64,000 bases of DNA from Prostheceraeus crozeri (GCA_907163375.1 CAJQUW010005287.1:1-64000); one strand, 5' to 3'. Positions 19,730 through 31,792 are shown, numbered from the stretch's first letter. A program made the numbers and translations. Notes: a model not told the origin generated them from the letters alone.

Positions 19730-19895
19730 TGACGTTCCAGAGGGGGGGGGGGAGTCAGCGAACATGTTGTGAACCAACCTGGCCGGCACACCACGACAGA
19801 CCACAACCTCTGTCGTTCCAGAGGGGGGGGGGGCTCAGACCCGAAGCACCACGGCGGCCGACCACGACACTCTGCCGTTCCAGAGGGGGGGGGGC
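19730..19895. repeat. G-tract repeats
   Basis: Three copies of a gttccagaggggggggg block spaced 60-75 bases apart. The last ends 15 bases before the Polinton fragment. Confidence 0.8.
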
Positions 19896-19911
19896 GCCGG
19901 TCGAGTGTTTG

Positions 19912-20097
19912 TCATTTGCTTACTACTGCTGTTGCTGTATAAATTATAAGATTATTATAATCTAAAAAGTTTGGTGTCATGAGAATTTTAAATAATAGAT
20001 AAGTTTTTCCACAACCTGAACGACCACAGATAGCTGATAAAACTTTATTGGATAAGCTTGAATGATGATTAAATTTCACCTTTTTGTTCAAAGACAT
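19912..20097 (-). pseudogene. Polinton packaging ATPase, N-terminal fragment
   Basis: Encodes the first 60 or so residues of a protein close to the one at 38,203-38,970, including the Walker A motif GRSGCGKT and the NFLDYNNLIIYT segment. It then ends abruptly in unrelated sequence. It is an old or partial copy from a related element, not a working gene. Confidence 0.85.
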
Positions 20098-20109
20098 TTA
20101 TATCATATC

Positions 20110-20890
20110 ATTTTATCTTTGGTACGAACTGATGCTCATACTTCACGCAACGGAACGAAGTTCTGCGAGAGATTTACACTTCTCGCAACAAAAGATCCAT
20201 CATTATTTCTTCGCCTCCAAAATTTATTTCCTTTCTCATCTGTCATTCTAATGCTAATTGAATTGATTGTTTTTCTTGTAGCTGGAAAATATATTAATGA
20301 TTTTGGGATTACATTCATACTACAACCAATTGGCACTGAAAATGCAGGATAACTGAAAATATTATTTGCAAGTTTTCCATTAACATAACCACCTTCTATT
20401 ATGTCACAGTGAACGTTGATTGAATTTATTTCAGTTATTTTATGGTATTTCACTTATGTGAAAACTTTGATTATAGACTTTCTTTTTGAATCCTAGTAGT
20501 TTTGATGAACACCTGTCAATGTTGAAATCAACTTGATGATTTTCATCTAAAGTAAGAGAAAATTTATTAACTGCTGGTTCGACTGCGAAATGTAATTGTT
20601 TCTTGTCTTTAAATTGAACACCTAAACGTCTCTTTATTTCATTTGAGATTGATTCAACTTCATAAGATCCAGGAAGAAAAGTCAATCCTTTCCAGGTTTT
20701 ACCTTTATCATTATAATACTTGAATTGGTCATTTACATTTTTGATAATATTTTAAATCGCATTAAATGTTGAAAAACTAGTTAGTGCTACTTCATAATGT
20801 TTGCCTTGTTCTAAATGAAGAATAGGGTCTAAACTACAAGTATGTGATAAATTAGTTGATGAATTTTTATGTCGCACTAAATTTTTGATG
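20110..20890 (-). pseudogene. Polinton penton-like minor capsid gene, broken copy
   Basis: In order with the ATPase fragment, as in the complete element (37,324-38,112). Readable blocks are LPGSYEVESISNEIKRRLG, VEPAVNKFSLTLDENHQV, and the C-terminal part with NSINVHCDIIEGGYVNGKLA. It is interrupted by stops (TAA near 20,755) and frameshifts near 20,455 and 20,215. It lacks the first 30-odd residues or so. Both sides of the fragment are satellite-like G/C tracts. Confidence 0.85.
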
Positions 20891-20994
20891 ACCTTAAAAT
20901 ATCAATAAGATTTTCTAAATGATAATTTATTTATTCTAACTCTGTTGTGTTCATTTGTTAACGAAATTTTCACACATCGTAAGTAGTAAGTAAA

Positions 20995-21180
20995 TCTACA
21001 CCACTGGACCGCGCAAGATGGCCGCCATCGCTGACGTCCCCCCTGTCAGACGAGTCGGCCGTGGTCCGCCGCCGTGTTGCTTCGAGTGTGACGCCCCCCT
21101 CCTGTCAGACGAGTTGGTCGTGGTCCGCCACCGTGTTGCTTCGAGTCTGACGTCCCCCCCCCCTCTGGCCCGACGACGTA
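20995..21180. repeat. Duplicated C-tract unit
   Basis: Two copies of a unit with ctgtcagacgag and gtggtccgccgccgtgttgc, each bordered by CCCCCCC, mirror the G tracts on the other side of the Polinton fragment. Confidence 0.7.
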
Positions 21181-21319
21181 GCGAGAGGTGGTTTGTGATG
21201 CGCTCTCCAGGTTGGCGTGCACTTGTAAGAGCGGAAATCTACAACTTTTACAATATCAGAGCCTACAAATTGACAACTTTCGGAAATCAACAACCGGTGT
21301 CGATTTCCGATAACTAGAG

Positions 21320-23015
21320 ATCAAGTTTTCTGCGTCGTCATTAGCTTTTTTCCAAAGGTCTACATATCAATCACGAGATAGATGTTTATGCAAGGGAATT
21401 GTTTACTTTCATGCAAAAATATTGTGGAATAAAGCAGCAGAGTATAGTTGACTTTTGTACAGTAAATCGACAACCGTACAAATTTTTGTATTGTTTGACT
21501 ACGGCATTTAGAATTAAGGTCGGTAAAACAAAATCTCGAATTATTTGATATTTCGCAATAATGTGAAACTAACGCGTTTATCGTTATTAATTGTGCATAG
21601 TCTAATAGAGCGCATAACTACCCGTGGTTTCTGAAATCCCATCAATGAGATGAGTGTTACAAACCGTTGTGGTGATGATATGATATTGGACTGATATTTT
21701 TCTTCTTTGTGGTTGCTTAGCAAATGTTCGTGTGAGAGACATACTTCAGCGTTATCATAAGCAGTAAAATGCTTTTAGTATGCACCAAGTAGAAAGTTGA
21801 TTACAGATATTCCCATTATTGGTATTCTACTGTCATCAGTACTTTGGCATGTCATGAACATGATGTAAACAGGTTTACACATGCAGACGTTAGGAGATAG
21901 GCCAATACATCCGCTGAAATAGCTACCACATGATTATATGTGGAGCACGAAATTACGGAAAATTGAATTAAACTCAACATGTTTGTCATCAACAAGATAC
22001 TATTACCATTTGTGAGAAACTATAGACTTTACGAAATTCTCTAAACATCTTGATTTCTGATCAAACTCATGAGGCAATCTTAAGTAAAGTCATTCCATTT
22101 TTATCAGATTTTTGTTTATTGTATTGAGCATGCTAGTTCCATGTGGTAAGGGAGGGAGAGGCTACATTTACCGTCAATGCTTGGACTCCATTGCTTTTAA
22201 AAAGAGCATGAAATGATGCTTTTGTACGATTGTATTCGATATTTTGAAGGCAAAGTTTATTTCCTTGTTAAAACCGTGCGAGTATGGAAACTACTACGTA
22301 TCTGTGAATATTCTCAAACTCCACTGATTGGCTGATATCGCAGAACATCAAACTCTACATTTTGCAACAATCTACTCTTTTCAACGCAATTGCAGTTTTC
22401 GTGTATTGAATTAAGGTTCTAGAAAATTAGTTATTCATGATTATTATGATTCCCGCGAAATTTTTTGTCTGAATAAAGAAATTCAGGCTTTCATGTTAAT
22501 CCGTATAAAATGTGCGAAATAATCGTGTGTGGTTATTCGCAAGCTGTAACATGATTGGTTTATATCACAACATCACATTTGTAGATATTATTTCTCAACA
22601 GTTGTAGGTAGACCTACTGTATGTAATTCAAGTTTCTGGATAAATTTCGTAGGTATGATCACTGTGAATAGAGCGGATGTATTTTATAAGTTGAGTGCCG
22701 GCATGTTTCTTTCTTGTCATCTATGGTTATAGGAATCTAGTTTCCAAAATTTTCAGTCAAGTACATTAAGACCACAACTGCGTTGAAGAATGTATAACCA
22801 TAATTTCGATAATTTGTGATATTAACCAATCATATTACTGTGTATGTGTTAAGTATATTGGCCTATATTACTGACTTTTACCGCTGCTTGTGCATTATTT
22901 TTCCGCTTGGGAATAAACCTGGCACAATATTTACACAAGATGATCAAGTTAAAATTGATTAGACCCATAGTGCACGTCGGATAGAGCGCCACCTGATGCA
23001 TGCGTCAACTGTATT
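21320..23015. other. Gene-free AT-rich sequence
   Basis: No open frame with protein-like content and no repeat that I can define. Confidence 0.5.
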
Positions 23016-23019
23016 TTTT

Positions 23020-24000
23020 CATGTAAATTTCAATAATGATTAGGCAAACCGAACTGTTCCAAGCACAGTGCTAGGGCTTCCAAATAACAGACTCGACATC
23101 TTTTGGAAGATAATGGATTTCCTACACGTGTGGTAATTTTTGATGGATAGTGATCTAGCTGAGGATTTGCTGGCACCGCTGTTAAACGAGGACGACCTCC
23201 ATGTACACTGTCTTGTACACCACCTTGAGATATCCAATATCCGATAGTTTTCGATGGTGTAGCCGAGGTATGTCACATTTCCACCTGGATGCCGGTAAAC
23301 TATGCAAGAATTTCTATGAATTATATGAATCAGATGCAATCCGTAATACCATGTGCAGGATTTCCTGTTAAAGTTGTAGTGATACATAGAGGCATCCAAG
23401 AAGTCGACAACTCCATATTGGTATTGTAACGAAGGACGAGACTTGGGTTTAAAAACTCCAACACGACTTTATGGTCGGTCTCTTGTTCAGAGCCATGGTA
23501 AACAGAAATGCAGCATTTTGTAAAGTCTGTTTCCGTAATGCATCTTTCTCCATGCTCGAACCTTCACCCTCATCGTACGCCTGTCAAACACAATATTATT
23601 CGACCACAGTTTCAAAGTAGAAAATATTTCATCTGTTAAAAAGAGATTGATAAAAAAGGATTGTCGTCTGCGTTTTCTGCACATTGTATCGACAGATTCA
23701 AGCCGGTCAATCCTGCAAACTCAGGCAAAGGTTCTGGTCTGTGATCGTTTTCACCAAGTTACAAAATGCCAACCATGTCAGGGAGTTAGATATGATGTTA
23801 TTTTCTCATCTTCACTGTCAGACGTCGATATTTCATCACTACCGCTTTCACCATCATCAGTACCGACAGCCGCATCATCAAAACCTAAGTTTCGAATCGC
23901 AGCCATGAATACATTTCTGCGTGGTCTTTGCGAAGCCATTTCAATCAAAATATTGAGTGATTTAGTAAAATGCAACAAGATTGTTAGCTTCATCAACTCA
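23020..24000 (-). pseudogene. piggyBac-like transposase relic
   Basis: Three pieces in order on the minus strand fit a piggyBac-type (PGBD) transposase. They are an acidic N-terminal segment (GTDDGESGSDE, 23,996-23,778), a FLTDEIF...WSNN segment (23,684-23,487), and a C-terminal segment with VDFLDASMYHYN, then WYYGLHLIHIIHRNSC-type residues and a Cys-containing end near 23,040. The middle with most of the catalytic aspartates is missing or unrecognisable. Similarity is by pattern, from memory of the family. Confidence 0.5.
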
Positions 24001-24019
24001 GTGAACTTTAATCAAATAT

Positions 24020-24980
24020 ATAAACCTGAATCTTTGCATTGAGACACACAATTTCGTTACATAAATTGCATAACATTATCAACGTGACGGGCACCGCCAA
24101 TCATATTGTCTGTCGAATGTTAGGGAGCGCGATCACATTGATCTGCTATGCATTAGCATCCGTGTCAACTGATGCGAAAGGGTTAAGCGTATTTCGTCGG
24201 TGTACTGCATTTGGAGATCATTACTCCTCTCCCTGTGTTTTAGGGAGATAGTATGCTAGCTCTGACAATACTGGTTTGTTCTTATCCGCCGAGTTTGATT
24301 TTATTATATGAGCTGAGTTATCCACCCATCAGCGCAACAATAAAAGGTCACCCAATCGGCACGTTTGAACCAACGTATATTCCTAGTTAAAAACTGGAAC
24401 ATTCTTGAACATTGTGTGACGACTAGTTTCCTGGGATGCTTGTGATAAAGTAAATTAGGTATTTAAGCATCTGATAGGTTGGGAATTGTAATTGAGATGA
24501 TAAAGACTAGTAGGAGACTGTTATACAAGAGATAGCACTTGTTCAATAAGTTGTCAATATCTGACAAGGTCACAACCTATGGATATAACTACTTGTCATC
24601 GATCTGAGAGGGATTGAGCTTTCTGCAGATATCATCCCCGTATCACATCAAAATATACTTTTATTCGACATTTTGAGTCTCAGCATTTCATGAATTCACG
24701 CGTATTCTGGTAGGTAAAAATACTGTCAGTTTTGTTGGAGAGACCACTTCAGAGAAAAATGCTTGGAGAAACTCACAGTAACAGAAGGAATACATACGTG
24801 CGGATATTTTAAGGAAAATATTGTATTTTAATTAACGCTGTGTGACATTTGACCATGTCTGAAGGACATTTTTCGAAAAATTCTCTAAAAGACTTCAGAT
24901 TCCCCTAAATTTCTGGGCAGCAACACTTCTTTCAAAACTATCGCCATATTTCAATCATTTTTCAATTGTTGGCCCAAGGA
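24020..24980. other. Gene-free sequence
   Basis: No coding signal seen; the downstream part may be the 3-prime untranslated region of the LINE that follows on the minus strand. Confidence 0.4.
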
Positions 24981-24986
24981 TGGCAC

Positions 24987-25012
24987 TATATATATATATA
25001 TATATATATATT
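24987..25012. repeat. (TA)n microsatellite at LINE 3-prime side
   Basis: About 12 TA units lie 35 bases beyond the LINE stop codon on its 3-prime side. Several non-LTR clades end in short simple repeats, so this may mark the element end. Confidence 0.7.
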
Positions 25013-25046
25013 CGTATGAAATGTACAGTGATAAAGAGAAAGAAAG

Positions 25047-28000
25047 TTAAACACAAAGATCAGTTTCACGAAGCCACGTGCGTAAGTCACGATCGACGGT
25101 CTTCAGGTCACCACACATTCCAATTACAGGACACATCAGGACGTGTTCACTAGTTTGAACGTCTCCGCATCTGCAGGAATCACTTGAGGACAGACCGATC
25201 TTATGCATGAATGCAGCGAATCTGCCGTGTCCAGATCGGAGGCGATTCAGGAGGACCCACTGTCCTCTGGGGAGATCGGACCCGGGAGGATGGTAAGCCG
25301 GTTCGGATATGAAGCGCCGAAGTCCGTGACTCGCCTGCGTCCATTTTCGTCTCCATTCATCTGCAGCCCATGAGTTGGAATAGGTTGTTGATAGTGGGAT
25401 AAGGCCGTTGTGTCGTCTGGATAGAGGGTTGCGTGACTTAAGTGTTCTTGATGGTCGGTCGTTGGCGAAGAGCTTCTTATGCAGCAGGTGGTCACTGTCC
25501 GAAGCTCTTTGGTGAAGTCGTATCGCGAGTCTTTCGCGGCGGATGTCAGGAGGTTCAATGCCACTCAGAATGGGCAGGATGTCAATTGGTTTACTGCGTA
25601 TACAACCAGAGATTAGTCGCATAGTGTCATTTAGAGCGCAGTCTATCTTCTTGGAGTGGGTACTCTGCATCCAGATTGGAGAGCAATACTCCGCGCTGGA
25701 GTAGCACAGAGCAAGGGCGGAGGTTCGAAGCACAGAGAACTCAGCGCCCCAACGGCAACTAGCGAGGGTGCGTAGTATTGAATTACGGGCGTTGATCTTG
25801 GCTGCGACTTGTTTAAGGTGTTGCCCGTACGTAAGTGATCGGTCTAGCGTTATGCCGAGGTACTTCGGAGAGATAACAGGTGAGATGACTTTCCCTCGTA
25901 AATGGACGTTTAACTGTTTGTTGGCCTGACAGTTCTTGAGATGAAAAACACTGCATACTGTTTTTTCGGCATTTAGTCTTAGTCTCCATCGATGAAAGTA
26001 ACAAGTCAGTTTGTCAAGGTCATTGCTAAGTGTCCGCTCGATTTCGGTAGTAACGTTTCCTTTAGTTAGTAGGGCTATGTCGTCAGCGTAGATATACTTA
26101 TGGCTAGTCGTAACAGGTAAGTCGTGAGTGTAGATGTTGAACAGCAATGGTGCAAGTACAGAGCCTTGTGGTAAGCCATTACGAAGAAAACGACGTCGAG
26201 ATGACTGCCCACGGAGATTGACCACAAAGCTTCGTTGACTAACCAGTGTCATAATCATTTTGACCATGTGCTTAGAGGGAATGGTTTTCAATAACTTCAA
26301 GTTAAGACCTCGTAGCCATACTGTGTCGTATGCGGCTGAAAGGTCGATAAAAACAGCACCAGCAAAAACGTTTTCTTCATAGGCATCTTCGATGTCTTCA
26401 GTTAGCAAGGCAACTTGATCAGTGGTACAGCGGTTAGGGCGGAAGCCGGCCTGTTCATGAGGAAGAACAGATTCGACGATGGGAGTGATACGGTTGTAGA
26501 TCAGACGCTTGAACAGCTTGAATGCGATGCAAAGTAAACTGATCGGCCTGTAGCTGGTGGGAGAATCCTGAGGTTTATTTGGCTTCAGGACGGCTATAAC
26601 TTTTGCAGTTCTCCAGATTTTAGGAATTTTGTGAGATTTTAAGCAGGTTGTGAAAAATGATGTCAGCCATGCGATGTATAAATCTGTCAGGTTTTTGTAG
26701 AATTCAGGATGGAGGTTATCCGGTCCTGGGCTTTTTCCGCTTTTACTGAAGTGGATTGCGCTGCAAATTTCTTCCTCCGAAAAGTTGTAGCAGAGATCGA
26801 TGTCAGCATATGGGGCATTCCAGGAAGACTTGAGATCGTAGTTTACTGTGCGTGTGAAAGCTTTATCTGGACTGGAATACTTTCCACTAGACAGGAGGCT
26901 GTGAGCGATTTGATTTGGTGTAACAGGAGTCACGGTGGTGGTTACAGTTGTTCGGGCCGTTAGTTTATTCAGAGTGTTCCGCGCTTCTCTGCTTGAGTGC
27001 TTCATATCGATCTTATCAATGGATGATAGCCAGCGAGCTTGTCTGCGAGTATTGATGTACTTGATGAGTTCGTTTGCAGACTGCTTCTTTTCTTCTAGTG
27101 AGACGGATTGCTCATGTTGACTAGCGAGTTCAGAGCATTTCTTGTCCCAGCAAGGTATATATGTCTTCCTGTAGCCACGTGGGATAGAGAATTTGGCTGC
27201 TCGGATTATGGCGCGTTGAAATTCCTGGAAGTTGTAATCGACGTTTGGCAGAGATGGGTCTGGGAGGTCATAGTTAGTTAACAGCTCCTTAAATTTCTCC
27301 CAGTTTGCCTTCCGAAAATTCCATCTTGGGAGATGACTTGTGGCCGTTGTTGAGATGTCGGCTGGGTGGGTAATCAGTGTCGGTCGGTGTTGAGATTTCG
27401 GGAAATTCGGTAATACCGTACGAGTTGGGAGTGGTAGGAGGCTCGTCGTATCGGAGCTGAAGAATGTAAGATCTGGATTCGTATACGAATCCCAGGCGGC
27501 TGAGTGAAATGTTTTGGGCTGCTTGTTGTCATACAGGAGTTGGAGATCACCGTTGGAAGCCCATTCTGAGATGGAAATACCGTTAGAGTCGTTTTGACGA
27601 TATCCCCATCTGCAATTATGACTGTTGAAGTCCCCAGAGTAGATGACGGGATGTGGCAGGATAGGAGGTAATTGAATGTTCGTGTTAGGAGGATTGTACA
27701 CGTTCACAACAGTTAATGCATCGCCAATTTTTGTAGCTACCCATTCGGTTAATTGGTTGGGGCTAGATTTTGCTACAAATAAAGCTGACATATTGTCTCT
27801 GACAAGAGTAGCAATTCCATAATGAGGATGATGTATTGCGTCCGCGAGGAAAAATCCAGAGATGTTGATGTCATTGTCGCATTTGGTATGAGTCTCTTGT
27901 AGAAGAATGACTGAGATGGCGTGCCGGTAGCAGATATTCTGTATAACCTCGCACTTGGCTCTGGTCAGGCCTTCTACGTTGAGTTGGAGGATGCTCGGAC

Positions 28001-28100
28001 CACTTGCGGCTAGGAAGCCAGAAGTGTCGTTTCGGCTGAGATCAGGAGGTTTGGTATTGTTTGGAGCGTTACACGTATTGTACATTTCTGTTGTTGACAT
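25047..28100 (-). CDS. Non-LTR retrotransposon ORF: endonuclease plus reverse transcriptase
   Basis: An uninterrupted 1,017-residue polyprotein. Residues 35-245 form an apurinic-endonuclease-like domain: LQLNVEGL, LLQETH, SGDFNSHN at about 155-162, and SQHRP at 236-240. Reverse transcriptase follows at about 495-740, with FIDLSAAYD (584-592), NGLPQGSVLAPLLF (641-654) and the catalytic YADD (671-674). Near the C-terminus a CRCGD...SEHVLMC segment looks like a zinc-binding knuckle. The layout suits the Jockey/CR1-like group of single-strand-nicking LINEs that prime DNA synthesis on the target. No ORF1 is seen upstream. The intact frame suggests a recent insertion. Confidence 0.93.
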   Translation of the reverse strand: MSTTEMYNTCNAPNNTKPPDLSRNDTSGFLAASGPSILQLNVEGLTRAKCEVIQNICYRHAISVILLQETHTKCDNDINISGFFLADAIHHPHYGIATLVRDNMSALFVAKSSPNQLTEWVATKIGDALTVVNVYNPPNTNIQLPPILPHPVIYSGDFNSHNCRWGYRQNDSNGISISEWASNGDLQLLYDNKQPKTFHSAAWDSYTNPDLTFFSSDTTSLLPLPTRTVLPNFPKSQHRPTLITHPADISTTATSHLPRWNFRKANWEKFKELLTNYDLPDPSLPNVDYNFQEFQRAIIRAAKFSIPRGYRKTYIPCWDKKCSELASQHEQSVSLEEKKQSANELIKYINTRRQARWLSSIDKIDMKHSSREARNTLNKLTARTTVTTTVTPVTPNQIAHSLLSSGKYSSPDKAFTRTVNYDLKSSWNAPYADIDLCYNFSEEEICSAIHFSKSGKSPGPDNLHPEFYKNLTDLYIAWLTSFFTTCLKSHKIPKIWRTAKVIAVLKPNKPQDSPTSYRPISLLCIAFKLFKRLIYNRITPIVESVLPHEQAGFRPNRCTTDQVALLTEDIEDAYEENVFAGAVFIDLSAAYDTVWLRGLNLKLLKTIPSKHMVKMIMTLVSQRSFVVNLRGQSSRRRFLRNGLPQGSVLAPLLFNIYTHDLPVTTSHKYIYADDIALLTKGNVTTEIERTLSNDLDKLTCYFHRWRLRLNAEKTVCSVFHLKNCQANKQLNVHLRGKVISPVISPKYLGITLDRSLTYGQHLKQVAAKINARNSILRTLASCRWGAEFSVLRTSALALCYSSAEYCSPIWMQSTHSKKIDCALNDTMRLISGCIRSKPIDILPILSGIEPPDIRRERLAIRLHQRASDSDHLLHKKLFANDRPSRTLKSRNPLSRRHNGLIPLSTTYSNSWAADEWRRKWTQASHGLRRFISEPAYHPPGSDLPRGQWVLLNRLRSGHGRFAAFMHKIGLSSSDSCRCGDVQTSEHVLMCPVIGMCGDLKTVDRDLRTWLRETDLCV

Positions 28101-28140
28101 TAGTTTCCCCGATGATTAGTCGAGTACTTACGAGGGGGAC

Positions 28141-28640
28141 CACGAGAAGGTTGGCACTAACAATCGCAAACATTGACTTGATTCAACCTCTACAGAAATA
28201 ATTACTTTCCTCGCCCAATCACAGACCGAGATCACGCGCGCGTGTGCTCATGATTTCCAAGAATTCGTGAATGGCTGACTGCTCGGCGGTGCCATTTAGT
28301 GCATGCAGTCGACATAGGAGATATCCGTTCTATGCGAGGATCGCACGAAAGTAGATTCGAACTCGGTGATTAGTGTCAATTCAATATCCAACTGTATGTT
28401 AGTAAAATTTAAATAAACGAATACACAACATGAATATTCCTCTAGATCCTCCATGAAAATGTAAACAGAAGGCTCGCATACTCACCGATCAAATGTTCCT
28501 TAAACATTGCATTAATAACACATGCTGTCATCAGAAGACAGCAAATTATGTAAACCGCAAGTCTCATCATGAATTCAGCAGCGAAATCGAATTTCAAAAA
28601 TGAATTTAATATTTCAAATGATGCAAGACAAATTCTTAAA
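28141..28640. other. Gene-free sequence
   Basis: No gene seen. It probably contains the LINE 5-prime end and then host DNA; no target-site duplication could be identified. Confidence 0.4.
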
Positions 28641-28648
28641 AATACATT

Positions 28649-30440
28649 TCAGATGTTGAAGTTGTACATAACTCGATGAAATCTCATTCGAAATAGACTT
28701 TGACTGTCTGATGTGTGTCTCAAGTAATTTCAAATGATGTCTAGATAATCTCTGAGCTGAATGCTTTGCTGGGGTAGAGTGCTTTGAAAAATGCAGCTAT
28801 CTGTCGTCTTGAGTGTGTTGATTTCCGGCTCTCACACGTTTCAGATGTTGAAGTTGTACATAACTCGATGATATCTCATTCGAAATAGACTTTGACTGTC
28901 TGATGTGTGTCTCAAGTAATTTCAAATGATGTCTAGATAATCTCTGAGCTGAATGCTTTGCTGGGGTATAGTGCTTTGAAAAAAGCAGCTATCTGTCGTC
29001 TTGAGTGTGTTGATTTCCGACTCTCACACGTTTCAGATGTTGAAGTTGTACATAACTCGATGAAATCTCATTCGAAATAGACTTTGACTGTCTGATGTGT
29101 GTCTCTAAGTAATTTCAAATGATGTCTAGATAATCTCTGAGCTGAATGCTTTCCTGCGGTAGAGTGCTTTGAAAAAAGCAGCTATCTGTCGTCTTGAGTG
29201 TGTTGATTTCCGACTCTCACACGTTTCAGATGTTGAAGTTGTACATAACTCGATGAAATCTCATTCGAAATAGACTTTGAGTGTCTGATGTGTGTCTCTA
29301 AGTAATTACAAATGATGTCTAGATAATCTCTGAGCTGAATGCTTTGCTGCGATAGAGTGCTTTGAAAAATGCAGCTATCTGTCGTCTTGAGTGTGTCGAT
29401 TTCCGACTCTCACACGTTTCAGATGTTGAAGTTGTACATAACTCGATGAAATCTCATTCGAAATAGACTTTGACTGTCTGATGTGTGTCTCAAGTAATTT
29501 CAAATGATGTCTAGATAATCTCTGAGCTGAATGCTTTGCTGGGGTAGAGTGCTTTGAAAAATGCAGCTATCTGTCGTCTTGAGTGTGTTGATTTCCGGCT
29601 CTCACACGTTTCAGATGTTGAAGTTGTACATAACTCGATGATATCTCATTCGAAATAGACCTTGACTGTCTGATGTGTGTCTCTAAGTAATTTCAAATGA
29701 TGTCTAGATAATCTCTGAGCTGAATGCTTTGCTGGGGTAGAGTGCTTTGAAAAATGCAGCCATCTGTCGTCTTGAGTGTGTCGATTTCCGGCTCTCACAC
29801 GTTTCAGATGTTGAAGTTGTACATAACTCGATGAAATCTCATTCGAAATAGACTTTGACTGTCTGATGTGTGTCTCAAGCAATTTCAAATGATGTCTAGA
29901 TAATCTCTGAGCTGAATGCTTTGCTGGGGTAGAGTGCTTTGAAAAATGCAGCTATCTGTCGTCTTGAGTGTGTTGATTTCCGGCTCTCACACGTTTCAGA
30001 TGTTGAAGTTGTACATAACTCGATGAAATCTCATTCGAAATAGACTTTGACTGTCTGATGTGTGTCTCAAGCAATTTCAAATGATGTCTAGATAATCTCT
30101 GAGCTGAATGCTTTGCTGGGGTAGAGTGCTTTGAAAAAAGCAGCTATCTGTCGTCTTGAGTGTGTTGATTTCCGACTCTCACACGTTTCAGATGTTGAAG
30201 TTGTACATAACTCGATGAAATCTCATTCGAAATAGACTTTGACTGTCTGATGTGTGTCTCAAGTAATTTCAAATGATGTCTAGATAATCTCTGAGCTGAA
30301 TGCTTTGCTGGGGTAGAGTGCTTTGAAAAATGCAGCTATCTGTCGTCTTGAGTGTGTTGATTTCCGGCTCTCACACGTTTCAGATGTTGAAGTTGTACAT
30401 AACTCGATGAAATCTCATTCGAAATAGACTTTGGCTGTCT
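28649..30440. repeat. 193-bp tandem array, about 9.3 copies
   Basis: Units begin cagatgttgaagttgtacat at about 28,649, 28,842, 29,033, 29,226, 29,418, 29,610, 29,805, 29,997, 30,189 and 30,380. Copies are roughly 95 percent alike by eye, and the last decays. Variants such as aaaaaatgcag or aaaaaagcag, and gttgatttccg or gtcgatttccg, are shared by non-adjacent copies, which suggests expansion by blocks. Confidence 0.95.
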
Positions 30441-30449
30441 CAAGTATTG

Positions 30450-31050
30450 TCAAATGATGTCCAGAATATCCCTGGGCTGAATATTTTGTTGATGTGGCAT
30501 AGTGAATGAATTCCAGTAGCTTCTCCTCTTTTTGCTGGTGCTGTTTTCCCGGTTTTCGTTTTTGTTTTTTGTTGAAGTTGTCTACACCTCGATGAAATCA
30601 TTTCAGGTACATGCTTGTGTTTATTTGCCTCAATGTCTCGGATTCGTTGATCAGAGCTGAGTCGACTGGCTGCATTTCTCCTGGATTGGCCTTATTTCCA
30701 TTTGAATTTGATTTTATGCTGAAATGCTCCATAATAATTGAAATCAGCTTGTGCGTCCAGGAAATCCACACCTTACTCTATGATCTGATATGAGAGTCGA
30801 TTTAATTATTATTGATGTCGATTTCCTGTTTTTCATCCGATCATGATAGGAATTTCAAATAGCTCTCTTTTGAATTCTACAGTTGAGACTGAGCTCATGG
30901 TTGCTGACATTAATCAAATAATTATTGTCAACGTTATGAACGTCCGTATTAATATTTTTAGAGCATTTTTTGTGGTTGTAGATTTCCGGTGGGTTGTCGA
31001 CTTCCTGTTTCTACAATTATATGTGGTGTGCCGGCCAGGTTGGGAGGGTG
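30450..31050. other. Gene-free sequence
   Basis: No supported gene. The first 40 bases still resemble the 193-bp unit. Confidence 0.4.
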
Positions 31051-31064
31051 GAATGTCGGTGTCG

Positions 31065-31690
31065 GAGCTCACCTGAAAAAATCCTAAGTGTCAGAGTGAC
31101 TTTGAATGGACAAAATTTTGAAAATTTTCCAAAGTGTCGCATTTCGACCTGGGACCCTGACCAAAGTTTATTTCATCAAATTTCACTGACCCCCCCCCCG
31201 ACAGCGATTTTCTCATTTTGGTTCTAGTGGATGGATTTTGTCTTATAGATACTCGTTTGAAAGAGGAGAAAAAACTGCTCGGTGACATTTTGTTGCGAGT
31301 CAATCGGACCAGTTGTTCAAAAGTTAGAGCTGTTACAAGATTTCACGTCGGAGCTCACCTGAAAAAATCCTAAGTGTCAGAGTGACTTTGTATGGACAAA
31401 ATTTTGAAAATTTTCCAAAGTGTCGCATTTCGACCTGGGACCCTGACCAAAGTTTTGTTTCATCAAATTTCATTGACCCCCCCCCGGCACCGATCTTCTA
31501 ATTTCGGCTCTAGTGATCGTAGAAAGTCGTGCAATAGCTCGTTTGAAAGCTAAGAGTGAGACAAATTCAGTGAAAGAAGCGGCTTGTTCATATCTGTCTT
31601 CGTTTAGATGTGAGACGCCATTTAAGATTTGGGAGATTGGCGAAAAACGACAGAGTTAGAATTTCCCAAGAAACAGCTCCAGCGGGCGAA
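31065..31690. repeat. Satellite-related duplicated block
   Basis: The segment cctaagtgtcagagtgactt through gggaccctgaccaaagttt, ending in a C tract, is present twice (about 31,080 and 31,365). It matches, in reverse complement, sequence at 18,560-18,690. The following 31,535-31,660 also matches the satellite at 18,360-18,500 in reverse. Confidence 0.8.
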
Positions 31691-31783
31691 CGAAGGCTCG
31701 GATTGGTAAATGGAGGCCAGATTTGGAATCAGCTTGATGTTATTGTCCAATTAGGATCATCATCCAATGAGAATCAAGCATTT

Positions 31784-31792
31784 CTATATAAG
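31784..31792 (+). promoter_or_regulatory. TATA box of the spliced gene
   Basis: ctatataag follows two CCAAT-like motifs (gtccaatt at about 31,745 and atccaatga at about 31,762). It lies about 100 bases before the start codon, and a CT-rich leader follows. Confidence 0.6.

Noticed and set aside
28649-30440. CRISPR array
   Set aside because: Whole 193-base units repeat without unique spacers; the DNA is eukaryotic.
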